Both the position numbers and the translations under genes were made by a program. 64,000 nucleotides of DNA from Noviherbaspirillum autotrophicum (GTDB lineage: Bacteria; Pseudomonadota; Gammaproteobacteria; Burkholderiales; Burkholderiaceae_D): assembly GCF_000818395.1 (NCBI RefSeq), contig NZ_JWJG01000028.1, positions 4,666,615-4,730,614 of the forward strand, written 5' to 3'. Under the pieces are notes generated by a model that was not told the DNA's origin, did not search any database, and saw nothing but the letters and a program-made list of their open reading frames with translations. This document shows, piece after piece, positions 63,924 to 64,000 of the stretch (position 1 is its first letter; every line of letters starts with the position of its first letter).

Positions 63924-64000
63924 TCAGTCCTGCGGGTTGCCGCTGCGCGGACTTGCCTGCGCAGCCACGCGGAACTCCTTCGGCGAAACGCCGAACCAGC
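63924..64000 (-). CDS. AraC-family regulator, C-terminal end only (5' part outside window)
   Basis: The last 24 codons of a minus-strand gene with stop TGA at 63926-63924. The deduced end reads WFGVSPKEFRVAAQ, which matches the end of the second helix-turn-helix of AraC regulators. Nothing more can be said. Confidence 0.7.
   Translation of the reverse strand, partial: WFGVSPKEFRVAAQASPRSGNPQD

Overview
The window is chromosomal DNA of a high-GC betaproteobacterium, most likely of the order Burkholderiales and family Oxalobacteraceae (Herbaspirillum, Noviherbaspirillum or Massilia type). The evidence is a set of genes typical of that lineage: small families restricted to it (DUF1840, DUF3567, DUF2917, DUF3717, DUF4390), the order def-fmt / LysM protein-dprA-smg-topB, and the block rsmB-DUF4390-ntrY-ntrX. 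No rRNA, tRNA, CRISPR array or transposase gene was seen. Genus-level placement is inference.

Positions 1 to about 10,710 are an accessory region whose right edge cuts the core gene comM (yifB): only the C-terminal third of comM remains (10709-11306). The cargo, left to right, is a His-Xaa-Ser (Hxs) radical-SAM peptide-modification operon (hxsB, hxsC, hxsA, joined by ATGA overlaps); a secreted phospholipase D-type nuclease; a HIT / HNH nuclease / McrA-N+DUF3883 cassette that looks like defence; a small Lys/Ala-rich exported protein; an RNA-repair-type operon (unknown, HAD-SAK phosphatase, KptA, unknown); and an XRE repressor with 15-bp repeated operators, an AlpA/Xis-like HTH protein and an unknown end protein beside a perfect palindrome. 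The left end of this island is outside the window.

Positions 11,300 to 24,000 are core: a MocR regulator, DUF2917, an AraC regulator, a DMT exporter, a lipoprotein, DUF1840, then rsmB, DUF4390 and the NtrY/NtrX nitrogen two-component pair, followed by a CobW-like mini-protein, DUF3567 and a TrmB-like methyltransferase.

Positions 24,000 to 30,450 hold the most unusual native locus: a VpsR-like enhancer-binding regulator, an outer-membrane barrel resembling FapF, four small proteins that each carry a Sec signal peptide followed by a conserved L-[ST]-x-x-x-M-D-x-V-T-A-G motif, and a stand-alone membrane-anchored C39 peptidase. I infer a two-step secretion system (Sec export, periplasmic C39 cleavage at the AG site, passage through the barrel) for amyloid-like or peptide products, related to but distinct in content from the Pseudomonas Fap system. 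Three of the four precursors share a promoter block.

Positions 30,500 to 64,000 are again mostly core: two LysR regulators, a glutamine amidotransferase, an EAL/HDOD protein, metH with a structured attenuator-like leader, fmt and def, the LysM-dprA-smg-topB run, a CDF metal exporter, two small lipoproteins, an Ada/AlkA fusion translationally coupled to ogt, DUF1304/TetR, an MFS transporter, a thiolase, an ECF41 sigma-factor operon, an ABC substrate-binding protein, TruC with a B12-type radical SAM protein, a chemoreceptor, and the tail of an AraC regulator at the window edge.
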